A DNA stretch of 64,000 bases. Source: JBGSUZ01 sp964404895 (GTDB lineage Bacteria; Bacillota; Clostridia; Peptostreptococcales; Acidaminobacteraceae). The notes under the pieces were generated by a model. It had not been told where the DNA came from and ran no database searches. It saw only the letters and a list, made by a program, of their open reading frames with translations. Positions 61,485 through 64,000 of the stretch are shown here, one piece after another (within the stretch, counting starts at the first letter, position 1; each line of letters starts with the position of its first letter). The translations under genes and the position numbers were made by a program. The stretch lies in the NCBI GenBank assembly GCA_964404895.1, contig CAYOLV010000001.1:372001-436000 (forward strand), read 5' to 3'.

Positions 61485-61803
61485 AATAGCCGCAATTGGG
61501 GATGATGATTGTTTGTTGGCATACAAAGCCATCGGCATAGAAGTGTTTCCCGTAAAGGATTATAGAGAAGCCCACCGTCTAATATTAAAAATGGCGAATG
61601 AGGACTATGGCGTTATTTTTTTGTCAGAATCTTTGTCAAAAGAAATGGAAGAAACCTTGACCCGTTTCAGAGAAAAACTGGTACCTGCCATAGTTCTTGT
61701 ACCTGATGCACTGGGAACCACAGGGCTTGGAATGGCTGAACTCAAAAAGAGTGTTGAGAAAGCAGTGGGGATAGATCTATTTCGAGAGAAAGAAGGGGAA
61801 TAA
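61477..61803 (+). CDS. ntpG: V-type ATPase subunit F
   Basis: 108 residues: KIAAIGDDDCLLAYKAIGIEVFPV, YGVIFLSESLS and LVPAIVLVPDALGTTG are typical of this central-stalk Rossmann-like subunit (NtpG in E. hirae naming). One base before ntpA. Confidence 0.93.
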   Translation: MHKIAAIGDDDCLLAYKAIGIEVFPVKDYREAHRLILKMANEDYGVIFLSESLSKEMEETLTRFREKLVPAIVLVPDALGTTGLGMAELKKSVEKAVGIDLFREKEGE

Positions 61804-61804
61804 C

Positions 61805-63556
61805 TTGGACACAGGCAAAATTGTAAAAGTTTCGGGGCCCTTAGTAGTAGCAGAAGATGTTCAAGGTGCAAGAATGTACGACGTGGTCAAAGTCAGTGCC
61901 TATAATCTGATTGGAGAAATTATTGAAATGAGGGGCAACCGAGCCTCTATACAAGTTTATGAAGAGACTTCTGGCCTTGGCCCTGGAGAACCCGTTGTGA
62001 CTACAGGAATGCCACTAAGTGTTGAACTAGCTCCTGGTCTCATTGGGAGTATCTTTGACGGCATACAGCGACCCCTTGAAGTCATACGGAATCAGGTGGG
62101 CGACAGAATCACCAGAGGGATAGAAGTCGAAAAACTGGATCGGAAGAAGAAATGGGTTTTCACACCAACAGTGAAAATGGGAGAACAAGTGGTTTCTGGG
62201 GATGTTTTAGGCGTGGTGCAGGAGACGGTTATCATCGCCCATAAAGTCATGGTACCTATAGGGTTAAAGGGTAGAGTAACTTGGATTGGTGAAGGCGAGT
62301 ACACCATTACAGAAACAATAGCCCGCTTAGAAGACGAGGGACAAACCGCGGAAGTCCAAATGCTTCAATATTGGCCTGTGCGAAAAGGTCGCCCTTATAA
62401 AGAGAAACTAGCCCCAGACACCCCAATGTTGACTGGACAAAGGGTCATTGATACCCTGTTTCCTATTGCAAAAGGGGGAACGGCTTGTATACCAGGTAGT
62501 TTTGGAAGTGGTAAAACGGTGGTTCAGCACCAGTTGGCAAAGTGGGCAGACGCTGAAGTGGTGGTTTTTATAGGTTGTGGGGAACGAGGCAACGAAATGA
62601 CAGATGTGCTCATGGAGTTTCCAGAGTTGAAAGACCCAAAGTCTGGGGAACCCTTAATGAAGCGCACCATTTTGATTGCCAATACCTCAGATATGCCAGT
62701 AGCTGCAAGGGAAGCCAGCATTTATACAGGCATTACTTTGGCGGAATATTACAGGGACATGGGTTATTCCGTGGCGCTGATGGCGGACTCAACCTCAAGA
62801 TGGGCAGAAGCCCTTCGAGAAATGTCTGGGAGACTTGAGGAAATGCCTGGGGAAGAAGGTTACCCTGCCTATTTAGGGTCGAAGGTAGCTGAATTTTACG
62901 AAAGATCCGGGCGTGTCATCTGTCAGGGAGAAGGGGGCAGAGAAGGTTCTATCACCACGATAGGAGCAGTCTCACCTCCGGGTGGCGACCAATCAGAGCC
63001 CGTAACTCAGGCGACTTTAAGAATAGCAAAGGTCTTCTGGGGATTAGATGCCTCTTTGGCTCATCGACGGCATTTTCCAGCCATCAATTGGCTGATCTCC
63101 TACTCTCTTTATTTGGATAAACTGGAAGACTGGTACGGGGAACATGTGTCCACGGACTGGAATGCTTTAAGGCTTGAAACTATGAGACTCCTTCAAGAAG
63201 AATCAGAACTTCAGGAAATTGTTCGTCTGGTAGGCACGGAGTCCTTATCGGTGAAAGATCGTTTTGTCCTTGAAACCACCCGTTCCTTAAGAGAAGATTA
63301 CCTCCATCAAAACGCCTTTCATGAGGTGGATACTTATACCTCTTTAAAAAAAATGCATCGGATTTTGCGCTTAATTTTACTCTTCCACAACGAGGGGCAA
63401 CTTGCCTTGACTAAAGGCGCATTGTTTAAAGAGTTGTGTGCTTTGGAAGTCAGAGAGAAAGTGGCAAAAGCAAAATTCTTACCTGAGGCAGCCACTGAAG
63501 ATTTTGACCAAATTGAGAATGAAATCCGTCAGACCATTCAGGGTTTGTTGACCTAA
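61805..63556 (+). CDS. ntpA: V-type ATPase catalytic subunit A
   Basis: 583 residues from a TTG after AAGGGGAA. Walker A GSFGSGKTV near 232-240; catalytic Glu in GERGNEMTDVL; LMADSTSRWAEALREMSGRLEEMPGEEGYPAYL; and the non-homologous insert before it (VTWIGEGEYTI). Hydrolyses or makes ATP at the A/B interface. Confidence 0.97.
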   Translation: MDTGKIVKVSGPLVVAEDVQGARMYDVVKVSAYNLIGEIIEMRGNRASIQVYEETSGLGPGEPVVTTGMPLSVELAPGLIGSIFDGIQRPLEVIRNQVGDRITRGIEVEKLDRKKKWVFTPTVKMGEQVVSGDVLGVVQETVIIAHKVMVPIGLKGRVTWIGEGEYTITETIARLEDEGQTAEVQMLQYWPVRKGRPYKEKLAPDTPMLTGQRVIDTLFPIAKGGTACIPGSFGSGKTVVQHQLAKWADAEVVVFIGCGERGNEMTDVLMEFPELKDPKSGEPLMKRTILIANTSDMPVAAREASIYTGITLAEYYRDMGYSVALMADSTSRWAEALREMSGRLEEMPGEEGYPAYLGSKVAEFYERSGRVICQGEGGREGSITTIGAVSPPGGDQSEPVTQATLRIAKVFWGLDASLAHRRHFPAINWLISYSLYLDKLEDWYGEHVSTDWNALRLETMRLLQEESELQEIVRLVGTESLSVKDRFVLETTRSLREDYLHQNAFHEVDTYTSLKKMHRILRLILLFHNEGQLALTKGALFKELCALEVREKVAKAKFLPEAATEDFDQIENEIRQTIQGLLT

Positions 63557-63568
63557 GGAGGCAATCTT

Positions 63569-64000
63569 ATGATAAAAGCTTATAAAACCATTAGTGAGAT
63601 TGCGGGGCCTCTTGTTCTTGTAGGCGGTGTCCAAGGCGTCAAATATAATGAAATGGTAGATCTTCAAATGGCTAACGGAGGACATTGGCGAGGCAAGGTA
63701 TTAGAAGTGGATGGCGAAAATGCCCTGCTCCAACTCTTTGAAAATACCCAAGGGCTTAATTTAGAAGAGGGGCGAGCGGCCTTTCTTGGGAAGGGTTTGG
63801 AATTGCCCGTTTCGATGGATATGCTGGGGCGGGTCTTTGACGGAATGGGAAAACCAAAAGACAATGGGCCTAAAATCATTCCAGAAATGACGTTAGATAT
63901 TAATGGCAGCCCCCTCAACCCTACGGCGAGAGATTATCCTTCAGAGTTTATTCAAACGGGCATTTCAGCCATTGATGGTCTGAATACCTTGGTCAGAGGG
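63569..64000 (+). CDS. ntpB: V-type ATPase subunit B, N-terminal part
   Basis: 144 codons up to the window edge. IKAYKTISEIAGPLVLVGGV, ENTQGLN, LGRVFDGMGKP and PSEFIQTGISAIDGLNTLVRG are the start of the non-catalytic subunit. ATG 63569 is after AAGGAGG. Confidence 0.95.
   Translation, partial: MIKAYKTISEIAGPLVLVGGVQGVKYNEMVDLQMANGGHWRGKVLEVDGENALLQLFENTQGLNLEEGRAAFLGKGLELPVSMDMLGRVFDGMGKPKDNGPKIIPEMTLDINGSPLNPTARDYPSEFIQTGISAIDGLNTLVRG

Noticed and set aside
1..64000. CRISPR arrays, tRNA or rRNA genes, IS elements and prophage
   Set aside because: No regularly spaced repeats, no transposase or integrase frames, and no tRNA-like T-arm in the gaps examined.

Overview
The window comes from a low-to-moderate-GC anaerobic Firmicute, most likely class Clostridia. 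The basis is strong AGGAGG-type ribosome sites, frequent TTG/GTG starts, AT-rich promoters, BlaI/M56 regulators, a tungsten aldehyde oxidoreductase, the oxygen-independent (cbi) cobalamin route and an NtpFIKECGAB-type V-ATPase. No rRNA, tRNA, CRISPR array, insertion sequence or prophage was seen. Genus cannot be fixed from what is visible.

Layout. 1-2790: 3' end of an Old-Yellow-Enzyme-type oxidoreductase, an orphan membrane protein and an iron-sulfur flavoprotein. 2896-4797: orphan sensor kinase. 4808-13650: arginine/carbamoyl-phosphate block, argCJ on the minus strand diverging from argBD-carAB around ArgR-like boxes. 13709-14566: AraC-type regulator facing a tungsten block (14813-26593). 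That block has TupABC tungstate uptake, Mog/MoeA/MoeA-PBP/MoaA/MoaC/MOSC for pterin cofactor synthesis, a Moco/Tuco riboswitch, aldehyde ferredoxin oxidoreductase (AOR), its radical-SAM partner, and a MoaD/ThiF pair. 26739-34952: mixed genes, namely a CDP-alcohol transferase, BlaI/M56 sensor pair diverging from a haem-type membrane protein and ChrA, an aminotransferase, YjdF behind its own riboswitch, and a diguanylate cyclase.

34956-51471: a cobalamin riboswitch heads 19 closely packed same-strand genes. These are cbiX, C, D, E, T, L, F, G, H, J, the cobalt ECF importer cbiMNQO, and hemA, hemC, cobA-hemD, hemB, hemL. Together they run from glutamyl-tRNA to uroporphyrinogen III, into the corrin ring, with cobalt import. 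51493-54852 is a looser accessory zone with gene remnants (a truncated Nudix gene, an internally deleted methyltransferase), a TIM-barrel protein and a HAD hydrolase. 54951-56950: SprA-like metalloprotease, SPFH protein and ribbon-helix-helix protein. 57000-end: V-type ATPase operon, whose K subunit carries the Na+-site residues known from Enterococcus hirae; subunit B runs off the window.

Most notable: the tungsten island with an intercistronic Tuco-type riboswitch, a yjdF leader with a perfect 7-nt anti-Shine-Dalgarno, two BlaI-like dyads on overlapping divergent promoters, and three independent short direct duplications, each spanning a gene's stop codon.
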